Assembly (NCBI RefSeq): GCF_020697055.1
Contig: NZ_JAJFBP010000001.1
Span: forward strand, 242,551-306,550
Source of the DNA: Panacagrimonas sp.
GTDB taxonomy: Bacteria > Pseudomonadota > Gammaproteobacteria > Nevskiales > Nevskiaceae
Reading direction: 5' to 3'
Length of the DNA stretch: 64,000 nucleotides
Position numbers and translations under genes: made by a program. The notes under the pieces are model-generated. The model worked only from the letters and a program-made list of their open reading frames with translations. It did no database searches and was not told the DNA's origin. Shown piece by piece: positions 18,689 to 26,473 of the stretch. Every line of letters starts with the position of its first letter. The stretch's first letter is position 1.

Positions 18689-19558
18689 GTGGACGGTTCC
18701 ATGCCCCCCAACCAGCAGATCATTCCGCGCAAGGGTCCGGATTTCGGCCTGGACGGCGACATCCCGCGCCACTGGTTCGGCGGCGATCCGTTCAAGACCC
18801 GGTTCTTCGACGCCATGTCGCTGCTCTTCCCCGAAGGCGAGAAGTTCTTCATCCAGTGCGTGCGCGACTATCGCGAGCGCATCACCGACCCGCAGATGCA
18901 GGCCGACGTGAAGGACTTCATCTACCAGGAAGGCCAGCACGGCATGGTTCACGACGCCTACAACCGCCGCGTCGCGACGCAGGGCGTCGCGGTGGACCAC
19001 ATCGAAGCGCGCATGCTCAAGATGCTGGCGTTCCAGCGACGCAACTTCTCCAGGAAGATGACCCTGGCGCAGACCGCGGCGGCCGAGCACATGACCGCGA
19101 TCATGGCGCACAGCTTCATGGCGGATCGCGAGATGTTCGCCGCAGCCGATCCGCGCATGCGTGCGCTGTACGTCTGGCACGCGATCGAGGAGATCGAGCA
19201 CAAGTCGGTGGCCTACGACGTGATGCAGAAGGTGGCGAAAGTCGGCTACGGGTGGCGCATCCTCGGCATGCTCTACCTCAGTGTCGTCTTCCCGCTGCAC
19301 ACGTTCCTGATCCTGCGGCACATGCTCAAGGTCGACGGCGTGAAGAATCGCTTCGGCGTCTGGATGCGCGGCCTGGCGTGGCTCTACGGTCCGCGCGGCG
19401 TGATGACCAAGCTGCTGCCGCACTACCTGGCGTACTACAGACCGGGCTTCCATCCGTGGACCGCAGGCCAGATGGCGACCTACACCACGTGGCGCCAGGT
19501 GTTCGATCAGAGCGGCGATGCGATCGCCGCGGCCAACGCGCTGCATCCGGTGACCTGA
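18689..19558 (+). CDS. Predicted metal-dependent hydrolase (PF10118-like)
   Basis: A 289-residue protein resembling the family annotated as predicted metal-dependent hydrolase (Metal_hydrol, PF10118), whose biochemical role is not established. Family-like acidic and histidine clusters are visible: FIYQEGQHGMVHDAYN near residue 75 and WHAIEEIEHKSVAYDV near residue 170, plausible metal ligands on helices. A hydrophobic stretch (ILGMLYLSVVFPLHTFLIL) may be a membrane helix. The GTG start is fixed by a strong Shine-Dalgarno sequence. It is divergent from the FAD oxidase with a 140-base gap, and belongs to the accessory block between sucB and lpdA. Confidence 0.75.
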   Translation: MDGSMPPNQQIIPRKGPDFGLDGDIPRHWFGGDPFKTRFFDAMSLLFPEGEKFFIQCVRDYRERITDPQMQADVKDFIYQEGQHGMVHDAYNRRVATQGVAVDHIEARMLKMLAFQRRNFSRKMTLAQTAAAEHMTAIMAHSFMADREMFAAADPRMRALYVWHAIEEIEHKSVAYDVMQKVAKVGYGWRILGMLYLSVVFPLHTFLILRHMLKVDGVKNRFGVWMRGLAWLYGPRGVMTKLLPHYLAYYRPGFHPWTAGQMATYTTWRQVFDQSGDAIAAANALHPVT

Positions 19559-19625
19559 TCCCCGCAACGTCCGCACCGGCCCGATCGACTCGGGCTGGTG
19601 CCCACTGCCCTGCCGGGTAGCACGC

Positions 19626-19650
19626 GGCGCGGGAATCGCGCCGTTACAAT
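19626..19650 (+). promoter_or_regulatory. Possible lpdA promoter region with hairpin
   Basis: A TACAAT hexamer (19645-19650) lies 39 bases upstream of the lpdA start and fits a sigma70 -10 box, but no good -35 is seen. GGCGCG and CGCGCC (19626-19642) form a small hairpin immediately upstream. Because lpdA is cut off from sucAB by other genes, it needs its own promoter. Confidence 0.35.
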
Positions 19651-19689
19651 GTCGGCTTCGTCCATGCGACTCGAGGCCCGCATTCGCTC

Positions 19690-21129
19690 ATGAGTGATAC
19701 CTACGATCTCATCGTCATCGGCGCCGGCACCGGGGGATACCCTGCCGCGATCCGGGCCGGACAGCTCGGGATGAAAGCGGTCTGCATCAACAGCTGGCTC
19801 AACAAGGACACGAAACCGGCCTACGGTGGCACCTGCCTCAACGCAGGCTGCATCCCGTCCAAGGCGCTGCTGGAATCATCCGAGATGTTCCACCGCGCCG
19901 GCCACGAGCTGGCGGCGCACGGCGTGAAGGTCGCGGCACCGACGCTTGACCTCGTGGCGATGCAATCGCGCAAGAACAAGATCACCACGAGCCTGACCGG
20001 CGGCATCGGCGCGCTGTTCAAGGCCAACGGGGTCACCGGGCTCGAAGGCACCGGCCGTCTCATGGGTGGCGGCAAGGTCGAGTTCACCGCGCACTCGGGC
20101 GAGAAGAAGGTGCTCGAGGCCAAGCACATCATCGTCGCGACGGGCTCGGAGCCGGTGGAGCTCAAGATCGCGCCGTTCGATCACGAGCGGATCTGCGACT
20201 CGTGGGACGCGCTCGATTTCACCGAGGTCCCGCAGCGCCTGGGCATCATCGGCGCGGGCGTGATCGGCGTGGAGCTGGGCAGCGTTTGGGCGCGCCTGGG
20301 GTCCAAGGTCACGATCCTCGAGGCATTGCCGATGTTCCTGCCGATGGTCGACCAGACCATCGCCAAGGACGCGCAGCGCCAGTTCGCCAAGCAGGGCCTC
20401 GACATCCGCCTCGGTGCCAAGGTGCTCGGCGCGAAGAACAGCGGCAAGGCCGTCGTCGTGGAATACGAGGCCGAGGGCGCCAAGAAGAGCGAGACGTTCG
20501 ACAAGCTGATCGTCGCGGTCGGCCGTCGTCCCTACACCAAGGGCCTCAACGCCGAAGGCGTGGGACTGGAGCTCGACCCGCGCGGCTTCGTCAAGGTCGA
20601 CAAGAACTACCGCACCAACCTGCCGGGCGTGTACGCCACCGGCGACGTCATCGGCGGCCTGATGCTCGCGCACAAGGCGATCGAGGAAGGTGTGGCGCTG
20701 GTCGAGCAGCTGCATGGCGAGAAGCCCGAGGTCAACTACGGTGTGATTCCGAGCGTGATCTACACGGCGCCGGAAGTGGCGTGGGTCGGTCTGTCGGAAG
20801 AACAGGCCAAGGCCGCGGGCCACGAGGTGAAGGTCGGCACCAGTCCATTCGCCGCCAACGGCCGCGCCAAGGCGCTCGAAGCCGCGGTGGGCACGATCAA
20901 GGTGATCTCGGACGCCAAGAGCGACCGCATCCTGGGCGTCCACATGGTCGGCCCCTACGTCTCGGAGATCCTGCAGTCCGTGGTCGTGGCGATGGAATTC
21001 CAGGCCACCACCGCGGATCTGCAGCTGACGATGCACGGCCATCCCACGCTTGCCGAGGCGCTGCACGAGGCCTACCTCGCGGTGGACGGCCGCGCGATCC
21101 ACGCGATCAACAAGAAGAAGGCAGCCTGA
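19690..21129 (+). CDS. lpdA: Dihydrolipoyl dehydrogenase (E3)
   Basis: The flavoprotein that reoxidises dihydrolipoamide of the 2-oxoglutarate (and possibly pyruvate) dehydrogenase complex with NAD+. The 479-residue product starts with the FAD motif DLIVIGAGTGGYPAA and carries the redox disulfide GGTCLNAGCIPSKALL (Cys49, Cys54). It has a second Rossmann motif for NAD (LGIIGAGVIGVELGSVWARLG) and the C-terminal catalytic pair His451-Glu456 in HGHPTLAEALHEA. It is separated from sucAB by four genes. It is followed one base later by the YfaZ-like gene. Confidence 0.96.
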   Translation: MSDTYDLIVIGAGTGGYPAAIRAGQLGMKAVCINSWLNKDTKPAYGGTCLNAGCIPSKALLESSEMFHRAGHELAAHGVKVAAPTLDLVAMQSRKNKITTSLTGGIGALFKANGVTGLEGTGRLMGGGKVEFTAHSGEKKVLEAKHIIVATGSEPVELKIAPFDHERICDSWDALDFTEVPQRLGIIGAGVIGVELGSVWARLGSKVTILEALPMFLPMVDQTIAKDAQRQFAKQGLDIRLGAKVLGAKNSGKAVVVEYEAEGAKKSETFDKLIVAVGRRPYTKGLNAEGVGLELDPRGFVKVDKNYRTNLPGVYATGDVIGGLMLAHKAIEEGVALVEQLHGEKPEVNYGVIPSVIYTAPEVAWVGLSEEQAKAAGHEVKVGTSPFAANGRAKALEAAVGTIKVISDAKSDRILGVHMVGPYVSEILQSVVVAMEFQATTADLQLTMHGHPTLAEALHEAYLAVDGRAIHAINKKKAA

Positions 21130-21130
21130 G

Positions 21131-21736
21131 ATGCAGCGAAGCCTGATGTTGCGTTCCATCACCGGCGCCCTGTTCGGCGCGCTGCTCGTGGCTTCACCCG
21201 CGCGCGCCGAACTCTTCGACGCGAGCATCGGCGAGGACTCGGTCCGCATCGCGGTGAGCGGTCCGCTGTCACGCCTGCTCGCGGTCGACAAGGGCGAGTA
21301 CGAGTTCGGCGGCCAGTTCGGCGACATCGACGACTACGACAGCGAGGACTACTTCACGCTGCACGCCGGCGCGACACTGCGCGGTGATGCGGGCGGCAAT
21401 GCCAACACCAGCCTGACCGGCGGCCTGGGTGCGCGCGTGCAGTTCGTCAGCGCGGACAGCGAGGACGGCGGCGCGCTCGCGTTGGGCGGCAACGCCACGC
21501 TCAAGCTGCTGCGGGCCAATCGCCTGCGTTTCAACGCGGCGCTGTGGTATGGCCCGGATCCGGCCTCGTTCGGCGACATCGACGAATACCTCGAATACAG
21601 CGTTTCGGTCGGCTACGAAGTGCTGCGCGATGCCGAGCTCTATGTCGGTTATCGCGCGGTCGAAGTCGGTCTCGATGGCGGACCCGACGTCGATCTCGAG
21701 GATGGTGCGCACATCGGCGTGCGGCTGCAGTTTTAA
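21131..21736 (+). CDS. YfaZ-family outer-membrane protein
   Basis: A 201-residue exported protein that resembles the YfaZ family of small outer-membrane beta barrels. A signal peptide (about MLRSITGALFGALLVASPARA) is followed by alternating beta-strand sequence with many Gly and Asp residues. The protein ends in Phe (VRLQF), the usual signature of Bam-assembled barrels. The ATG at 21131 lies one base after the lpdA stop; ATG 21146 is a close alternative. Its function is unknown. yebC starts 9 bases downstream, so it may be co-transcribed with lpdA and the yebC-ruv genes. Confidence 0.78.
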   Translation: MQRSLMLRSITGALFGALLVASPARAELFDASIGEDSVRIAVSGPLSRLLAVDKGEYEFGGQFGDIDDYDSEDYFTLHAGATLRGDAGGNANTSLTGGLGARVQFVSADSEDGGALALGGNATLKLLRANRLRFNAALWYGPDPASFGDIDEYLEYSVSVGYEVLRDAELYVGYRAVEVGLDGGPDVDLEDGAHIGVRLQF

Positions 21737-21745
21737 GGAGCGCCC

Positions 21746-22459
21746 ATGGGTCGTGGACCGAGTATCGAAGGGCGCAAGGGCGTAGCCGATGCGCAGAAGG
21801 CCAAGGTCTTCACCAAGCTGATCCGCGAGATCACGCTGGCGGTCAAGCAGGGCGGGCCGGATCCGACCGGCAACTCGCGCCTGCGACTGGCGGTCGGCCG
21901 CGCACTGAGCGCCAACATGACGCGCGATCGCGTCGAGGCCGCGATCAAGCGATCGAGCGGCGAGGGCGCGGATGCGTCCATCGAGGTGCGCTACGAGGGC
22001 TACGCGCCCGGCGGCGTCGCCGTGCTGGTGGACTGCGTCACCGACAACCCGACGCGCACCGTCGCCGACGTGCGTCACGCGTTCTCCAAATCCAACGGCC
22101 ACATGGGCACCAGCGGTTCGGTCGCCTTCCAGTTCGCGCAGGTCGGCCAGCTCTGGTTCGAACTCGACGATCCGGCCGTCGAGGATCGGATCCTCGAGGT
22201 CGCGCTCGATGCGGGTGCCGACGACGTGCAGGGCGCGGACGGCTGGTGCGAGGTGCTGAGCACGCCGGCGGCGTTCGAGCAGGTGCAGAAGGCGCTCGTC
22301 GACGCCGGCTTCAAGCCGAGCCAGGCGCGCGTGACGATGCGTCCGTCCAACCCCGTGGCGGTGTCGGGCGACGCGGCGGCGGATGTGCGCAAGCTGCTCG
22401 AAAAACTCGAGGAGCTCGACGACGTGCAGGACGTCTTCCACAACGCCGAGCTGACTTGA
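21746..22459 (+). CDS. yebC: YebC/PmpR-family protein
   Basis: A 237-residue member of the YebC/PmpR/TACO1 family, annotated as transcriptional regulators and, in some members, translation factors. The start MGRGPSIEGRKGVADAQKAK corresponds to the conserved family N-terminus, and the three-domain length is normal. It lies directly before ruvC with a four-base overlap, the arrangement seen in most gammaproteobacteria. Which of the proposed family roles applies here cannot be decided from sequence. Confidence 0.93.
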   Translation: MGRGPSIEGRKGVADAQKAKVFTKLIREITLAVKQGGPDPTGNSRLRLAVGRALSANMTRDRVEAAIKRSSGEGADASIEVRYEGYAPGGVAVLVDCVTDNPTRTVADVRHAFSKSNGHMGTSGSVAFQFAQVGQLWFELDDPAVEDRILEVALDAGADDVQGADGWCEVLSTPAAFEQVQKALVDAGFKPSQARVTMRPSNPVAVSGDAAADVRKLLEKLEELDDVQDVFHNAELT

Positions 22460-22974
22460 CCGCGGTCCGCATTCTCGGCGTCGACCCCGGCTCCCGCTAT
22501 ACGGGCTACGGATTGATCGAGAGCGACAAGGGTCGAAGCCGGCTGCTCGCAGCGGGACGATTGGACGTGCGCGAGGGCGCGATGGCCGACCGCCTGCTCG
22601 CCGTTCTCACCGGACTGTCGGAGGTGATCCGCGAGCATGCGCCGCAGGAAGCGGCGGTCGAGGAGACATTCGTCAATCGCGTGAATGCCGCCAGTGCGCT
22701 GGTGCTGGGGCAGGCGCGCGGCGCGGCGATCTGCGCCTGCGCGCAGGCCGGACTTCCGGTCTCGGAGTACGCCGCCGCGCAGGTCAAGCTCGCCATCGCC
22801 GGCAACGGCCGCGCCGACAAGGACCAGGTCGCGCACATGGTTCGGGTGCTGCTCAATACGCGCGATGCCTTCGCCGCCGATGCGGCCGACGCGCTGGCGG
22901 TCGCACTGACCCACGCCCACGTCCGCACCTCGCGCGCCAGGACCGGCGACGCGCTGCGCCGCGCCTGGGGTTGA
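22456..22974 (+). CDS. ruvC: Holliday junction endonuclease RuvC
   Basis: The crossover-junction resolvase that cuts Holliday junctions as a dimer. The product is 172 residues, as expected for the family. The acidic catalytic residues are visible: Asp in ILGVDPGSRYTGYG, Glu in VEETFVNR and the Asp residues in AADAADALAVALTHAH. Translation must start at TTG 22456, which overlaps the yebC stop (TTGA); no ATG or GTG precedes the first catalytic motif in this frame. Rare start use and overlap suggest expression coupled to yebC. ruvA follows after one base. Confidence 0.95.
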   Translation: MTAVRILGVDPGSRYTGYGLIESDKGRSRLLAAGRLDVREGAMADRLLAVLTGLSEVIREHAPQEAAVEETFVNRVNAASALVLGQARGAAICACAQAGLPVSEYAAAQVKLAIAGNGRADKDQVAHMVRVLLNTRDAFAADAADALAVALTHAHVRTSRARTGDALRRAWG

Positions 22975-22975
22975 A

Positions 22976-23566
22976 ATGATCGGACGACTCAGTGGGCGAA
23001 TCGTCTCCAAGCATCCGCCGGTGCTGATCCTCGACGTCGGCGGCGTCGGGTACGAGTGCGAAGCGCCGATGTCGACGTTCTACAAGCTGCCGAGCGTCGG
23101 CGAGTCGGTGACGTTGCAGACGCACCTGACCGTGCGCGAGGACGCGCACCTGCTGTTTGCCTTCGCCACGCAGCAGGAGAAGCAGCTCTTTCGCGACCTG
23201 ATCAAGGTCTCCGGCGTGGGCCCCAAGATCGCGCTGGCGATCCTGTCGGGCGTGAGCGTCGAGGAGTTCTGGATCACCGTGCGCGAGTCGCAGGTTGGAC
23301 GCCTGACCAAGGTTCCGGGCATCGGCAAGAAGACCGCCGAGCGCCTCGTGATCGAGCTGCGCGACCGCGCCGGCGCGGCGGGCGAAACGCTGCCGGGCAG
23401 CGCGTCGGGCTCCGGTCCGGTCGGTGCGTTGCAGGAAGCGCGCTCGGCGCTCGAAGCGCTCGGATACAAGCCCGCCGATGCGCAGCGCATGGCCGAAGCC
23501 GTGAAAGGCGAAGACCTGACGGCCGAGCAGATCATCCGCGAGGCGCTCAAGCGTGCGGTACGCTGA
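22976..23566 (+). CDS. ruvA: Holliday junction DNA helicase subunit RuvA
   Basis: The junction-binding subunit that loads RuvB. The 196-residue protein has the N-terminal OB-fold (MIGRLSGRIVSKHPP), two helix-hairpin-helix motifs (LIKVSGVGPKIALAIL and VPGIGKKTAERLVIEL) and the flexible linker plus C-terminal domain III that contacts RuvB. It is one base behind ruvC. The gap to ruvB is 160 bases, unusually long for this operon, and contains a strong composite hairpin. Confidence 0.96.
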   Translation: MIGRLSGRIVSKHPPVLILDVGGVGYECEAPMSTFYKLPSVGESVTLQTHLTVREDAHLLFAFATQQEKQLFRDLIKVSGVGPKIALAILSGVSVEEFWITVRESQVGRLTKVPGIGKKTAERLVIELRDRAGAAGETLPGSASGSGPVGALQEARSALEALGYKPADAQRMAEAVKGEDLTAEQIIREALKRAVR

Positions 23567-23575
23567 GGAATGAGT

Positions 23576-23676
23576 GCCCGGCGACACGCGGTTGGGTTTA
23601 CGTGGAGGTGCCTCAAGAGCACTTCCACGCTGGGACCCAACCGCTGCGTGAAGCACAGCGGGTGCGGGAGCCGGGC
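23576..23676 (+). other. Composite hairpin element between ruvA and ruvB
   Basis: Three nested complementary pairs define one long structure: GCCCGGC 23576-23582 with GCCGGGC 23670-23676, GCGGTTGGGT 23588-23597 with ACCCAACCGC 23635-23644, and CGTGGAGGTGC 23601-23611 with GCACTTCCACG 23619-23629 (one G-U). The apical loop is CTCAAGA. It has no T tract, so it is not a classical terminator. It could be a cis-regulatory leader of ruvB, a processing site or a small mobile repeat. Confidence 0.65.
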
Positions 23677-23706
23677 AACCGCTCACGGCGGGACTAGGGC
23701 GTAGCC

Positions 23707-23730
23707 ATGAAGATCACGGTGATGCAGTGA
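23707..23730 (+). CDS. Possible seven-residue leader peptide overlapping the ruvB start
   Basis: ATG 23707 opens a reading frame MKITVMQ whose stop TGA (23728-23730) overlaps the ruvB GTG (23727) as GTGA. ATCAC-G-GTGAT inside it forms a small palindrome. Such an overlap could couple ruvB translation to the leader. No convincing Shine-Dalgarno sequence precedes it, and it may be a chance frame. Confidence 0.3.
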   Translation: MKITVMQ

Positions 23731-24782
23731 GCGGAGAAGCGCGGCTGGTATCTGCACAGGGCGGGGGCGACGAGGAGCGCATCGAACGCGCGATCCGTCC
23801 GCATCGGCTCGACGACTACGTCGGCCAGCGCCCCGTTCGCGAGCAGCTCGGGATCGCCATCGAGGCGGCGCGCAAGCGCGGCGAAGCGCTCGATCACGTG
23901 CTGATCTTCGGACCGCCTGGCCTGGGCAAGACCACGCTGGCGCACATCCTGGCCGCGGAGATGGGCGTGAACCTGCGCCAGACCTCCGGTCCGGTGCTCG
24001 AAAAAGCGGGCGACCTGGCGGCGCTGCTGACCAATCTGGAGCCGCGCGACCTGTTGTTCGTCGACGAGATCCATCGCCTGTCGCCGGTGGTCGAGGAAGT
24101 GCTCTACCCGGCGATGGAGGACTACCAGCTCGACATCATGATCGGCGAGGGGCCGGCGGCACGTTCGATCCGTCTGGACCTGCCGCCCTTCACGCTGGTC
24201 GGCGCCACCACGCGCGCCGGCGCGCTGACCGGACCGCTGCGCGATCGCTTCGGCATCGTGCAACGCCTCGAGTTCTATTCGGTCGACGATCTCGCCCGGA
24301 TCGTGCAGCGCTCGGCCGGCATCCTGGGCGCGCCGCTCGACGTGCAGGGTGCGCTCGAGATCGCACGTCGCTCCCGCGGCACGCCGCGCATCGCAAACCG
24401 CCTGCTGCGCCGTGTGCGCGACTACGCCGACGTGCGCGGCGACGGCACCATCACGGCGGCGTCCGCGCAGGCCGCGCTGACGCTGCTCGATGTCGATCGC
24501 AACGGCTTCGACCTGATGGATCGCAAATTGCTGCTCACGCTGATCGAGCGCTTCGACGGAGGTCCGGCCGGGGTCGACAACCTTGCCGCCGCGATCGGCG
24601 AGGCGCGCGACACCATCGAGGACGTCATCGAGCCCTACCTGATCCAGCAGGGATACCTGATGCGAACGCCGCGCGGCCGCATGGCCGGCAAGCTCGCGTA
24701 TCAGCATTACGGCCTCAAGCCGCCGGAGCGCGCGGCCAGCGACGATCTGTTCCGTTCCGATGGGTCCGGAGACGCGAAATGA
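23727..24782 (+). CDS. ruvB: Holliday junction branch-migration ATPase RuvB
   Basis: The hexameric AAA+ motor that drives branch migration on RuvA-bound junctions. The 351-residue protein has Walker A GPPGLGKT (residues 62-69), Walker [11 protein letters not shown], sensor 1 LVGATTRAG, an arginine finger region in GPLRDRFG, and the C-terminal winged helix ([14 protein letters not shown]). GTG 23727 is chosen as start because it gives the family N-terminus. The stop overlaps ybgC (ATGA). Confidence 0.95.
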   Translation: MSGEARLVSAQGGGDEERIERAIRPHRLDDYVGQRPVREQLGIAIEAARKRGEALDHVLIFGPPGLGKTTLAHILAAEMGVNLRQTSGPVLEKAGDLAALLTNLEPRDLLFVDEIHRLSPVVEEVLYPAMEDYQLDIMIGEGPAARSIRLDLPPFTLVGATTRAGALTGPLRDRFGIVQRLEFYSVDDLARIVQRSAGILGAPLDVQGALEIARRSRGTPRIANRLLRRVRDYADVRGDGTITAASAQAALTLLDVDRNGFDLMDRKLLLTLIERFDGGPAGVDNLAAAIGEARDTIEDVIEPYLIQQGYLMRTPRGRMAGKLAYQHYGLKPPERAASDDLFRSDGSGDAK

Positions 24783-25195
24783 GCGCCGGCAACGACCCGT
24801 CGCGAACCCGTTTTGCGTTCCCCATCCGCATCTACTGGGAGGACACCGACGCCTCGGGCGTCGTCTATCACGCCAACTACCTGCGCTATTTCGAGCGCGC
24901 GCGGTCCGAGTGGCTGCGTGCGCTGGGATACGACCAGGAAGCGATGCGCGTGGAGCAGGGCATCGCCTTCACGGTCGCCAGTCTCGACATCCGCTACCTG
25001 CGTCCGGCGCGCCTGGGCGACGAACTCGAGGCGACCACCGAAGTCGCCGAATTGCGGCGCGCCAGCTTCACGTTCCGCCAGCAACTCCGTCGTCCCGCCA
25101 CCGGCGAGGTGCTGGCCGAAGCCAGCGTCCGGGCCGGATGCGTGGACGCCGCCACCTTCAAGCCCCGGGCCATTCCGGACCTGGGCCTCGGATAA
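24779..25195 (+). CDS. ybgC: Tol-Pal associated acyl-CoA thioesterase YbgC
   Basis: A 138-residue single hot-dog thioesterase of the 4-hydroxybenzoyl-CoA thioesterase type. The active-site motif is [25 protein letters not shown], where the Asp after the second Thr is the catalytic residue. YbgC proteins hydrolyse short-chain acyl-CoA and are encoded at the head of tol-pal operons, as here. The gene overlaps ruvB by four bases, linking the ruv and tol genes. A 124-base gap with a possible promoter follows before tolQ. Confidence 0.93.
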   Translation: MSAGNDPSRTRFAFPIRIYWEDTDASGVVYHANYLRYFERARSEWLRALGYDQEAMRVEQGIAFTVASLDIRYLRPARLGDELEATTEVAELRRASFTFRQQLRRPATGEVLAEASVRAGCVDAATFKPRAIPDLGLG

Positions 25196-25231
25196 GCTGC
25201 TGCCTTGCCTCGCTATTCCTCGCGCTTCGCA

Positions 25232-25237
25232 TAAAAT
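25232..25237 (+). promoter_or_regulatory. Possible -10 box for the tol operon
   Basis: TAAAAT stands 82 bases before the tolQ ATG in the 124-base ybgC-tolQ gap, in a locally AT-rich patch (ATAAAATCCCGTTTTG). The nearest -35-like hexamer, TTGCCT at 25205-25210, is 21 bases away, longer than optimal. This is a weak call. Confidence 0.3.
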
Positions 25238-25319
25238 CCCGTTTTGCGGCCGCCGCCTGGCACTTCGGGGCGACCGGCTCGACCCCATCCGCTGCGGAAC
25301 CACGTTTCCATAAGACGAC

Positions 25320-26000
25320 ATGAATGCAGAACTCTCGATTGCCCATCTGATCGCGCATGCCAGCGTGCTCGTCCAGATCATCATGGGGCTGCTGATCCTG
25401 GCCTCGGTGGTGTCCTGGGCGGTGATCTTCTCCAAGCGACAGCTGCTGTCGCGCACGCGCAGCGCATCGGAAAAGTTCGAGGAGCGCTTCTGGTCTGGCG
25501 GCAATCTCGCCGACCTCTACGAGTCGGTCGCGCGCAGCAAGGACGGCGAGGGGATCGTGCCGATCTTTTCGGCCGGATTCGAGGAGTACAAGCGCCAGCA
25601 GCAGGGCGGCCACGTCGATAGCGACGATGCCATCGCGGCGGTCCAGCGCCAGATGCGCGTGACCCAGGTGCGCGAGATCGAGAAGCTCGAAGGCGGCCTG
25701 GCACTGCTGGCGACGATCGGGTCGACCAGCCCGTACGTGGGTCTGTTTGGAACGGTGTGGGGCATCATGAATGCCTTCATCGGCATCGGAAACATGAAGC
25801 AGGCGAGCCTCGCGGTCGTCGCGCCCGGCATCGCCGAAGCGCTGATCGCCACCGCCATGGGCCTGTTCGCGGCCATCCCGGCGGTCATCGCCTACAACTT
25901 CTTCACGCGCTCGGTGGAAAGCCTCGAGACCCAGTACCACACGTTCTCCGAGGAGATGATCGGGATCATCGAGCGCGGTCTGCGCTCCGGGAAGGCCTGA
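25320..26000 (+). CDS. tolQ: Tol-Pal proton-channel subunit TolQ
   Basis: Inner-membrane protein that with TolR uses the proton motive force to energise TolA during outer-membrane constriction. The 226-residue protein has three membrane helices: residues about 16-38 (VQIIMGLLILASVVSWAVIF), a middle helix around SPYVGLFGTVWGIMNAFI, and a third in APGIAEALIATAMGLFAAIPAVIAY. These motifs define the MotA/TolQ/ExbB family. The ATG at 25320 has no strong Shine-Dalgarno sequence. tolR begins two bases after the stop. Confidence 0.96.
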   Translation: MNAELSIAHLIAHASVLVQIIMGLLILASVVSWAVIFSKRQLLSRTRSASEKFEERFWSGGNLADLYESVARSKDGEGIVPIFSAGFEEYKRQQQGGHVDSDDAIAAVQRQMRVTQVREIEKLEGGLALLATIGSTSPYVGLFGTVWGIMNAFIGIGNMKQASLAVVAPGIAEALIATAMGLFAAIPAVIAYNFFTRSVESLETQYHTFSEEMIGIIERGLRSGKA

Positions 26001-26002
26001 AC

Positions 26003-26467
26003 ATGGGCGCCACTGTGGGCGGCGGCCGCAGCGGCAAGCGGCGCATGAACGCCGAGATCAACGTCGTGCCGTACATCGACGTGATGCTGGTGCTGCTGAT
26101 CATCTTCATGGTGACGGCGCCGCTGCTGACCCAGGGCGTCGACGTCGAACTGCCGCAGACCGAAGCCGCGCCGCTGGTGATCGACGATGAGCCCAACACG
26201 TTGTCGGTGAATTCCAAGGGCGAGATGTTCCTCAACAAGGGCGAGAAGACCGACGCGCCGCTCAGCGACGAGGAAGTGTTGCGCATATCGAGTTCGCTGG
26301 TTCGCAACGCGCCTCCAGGCAAGGACGCGATGTTCCTGGTCGAGGGCGATGGCCGGGCCAACTACGCGGCCGTGGCCAAGGCGATGACGCTGCTGCAGAC
26401 CGCGGGGGTGAAGAAGATCGGCTTCGTCACCGATCCCGTGGACATGACCGCCAAGGGCACCAAGTAA
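26003..26467 (+). CDS. tolR: Tol-Pal proton-channel subunit TolR
   Basis: The single-span partner of TolQ (ExbD/TolR family), 154 residues. A short cytoplasmic N-terminus (RRMNAEINVVPYIDVMLVLL) leads into the membrane helix, with the proton-carrying Asp in the motif PYIDVMLVLLIIFMV. The rest is a periplasmic domain (EVLRISSSLVRNAP, VAKAMTLLQTAGVKKIGFVT). ATG 26003 follows the tolQ stop by two bases. tolA begins seven bases after its stop. Confidence 0.95.
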   Translation: MGATVGGGRSGKRRMNAEINVVPYIDVMLVLLIIFMVTAPLLTQGVDVELPQTEAAPLVIDDEPNTLSVNSKGEMFLNKGEKTDAPLSDEEVLRISSSLVRNAPPGKDAMFLVEGDGRANYAAVAKAMTLLQTAGVKKIGFVTDPVDMTAKGTK

Positions 26468-26473
26468 CGCCCG

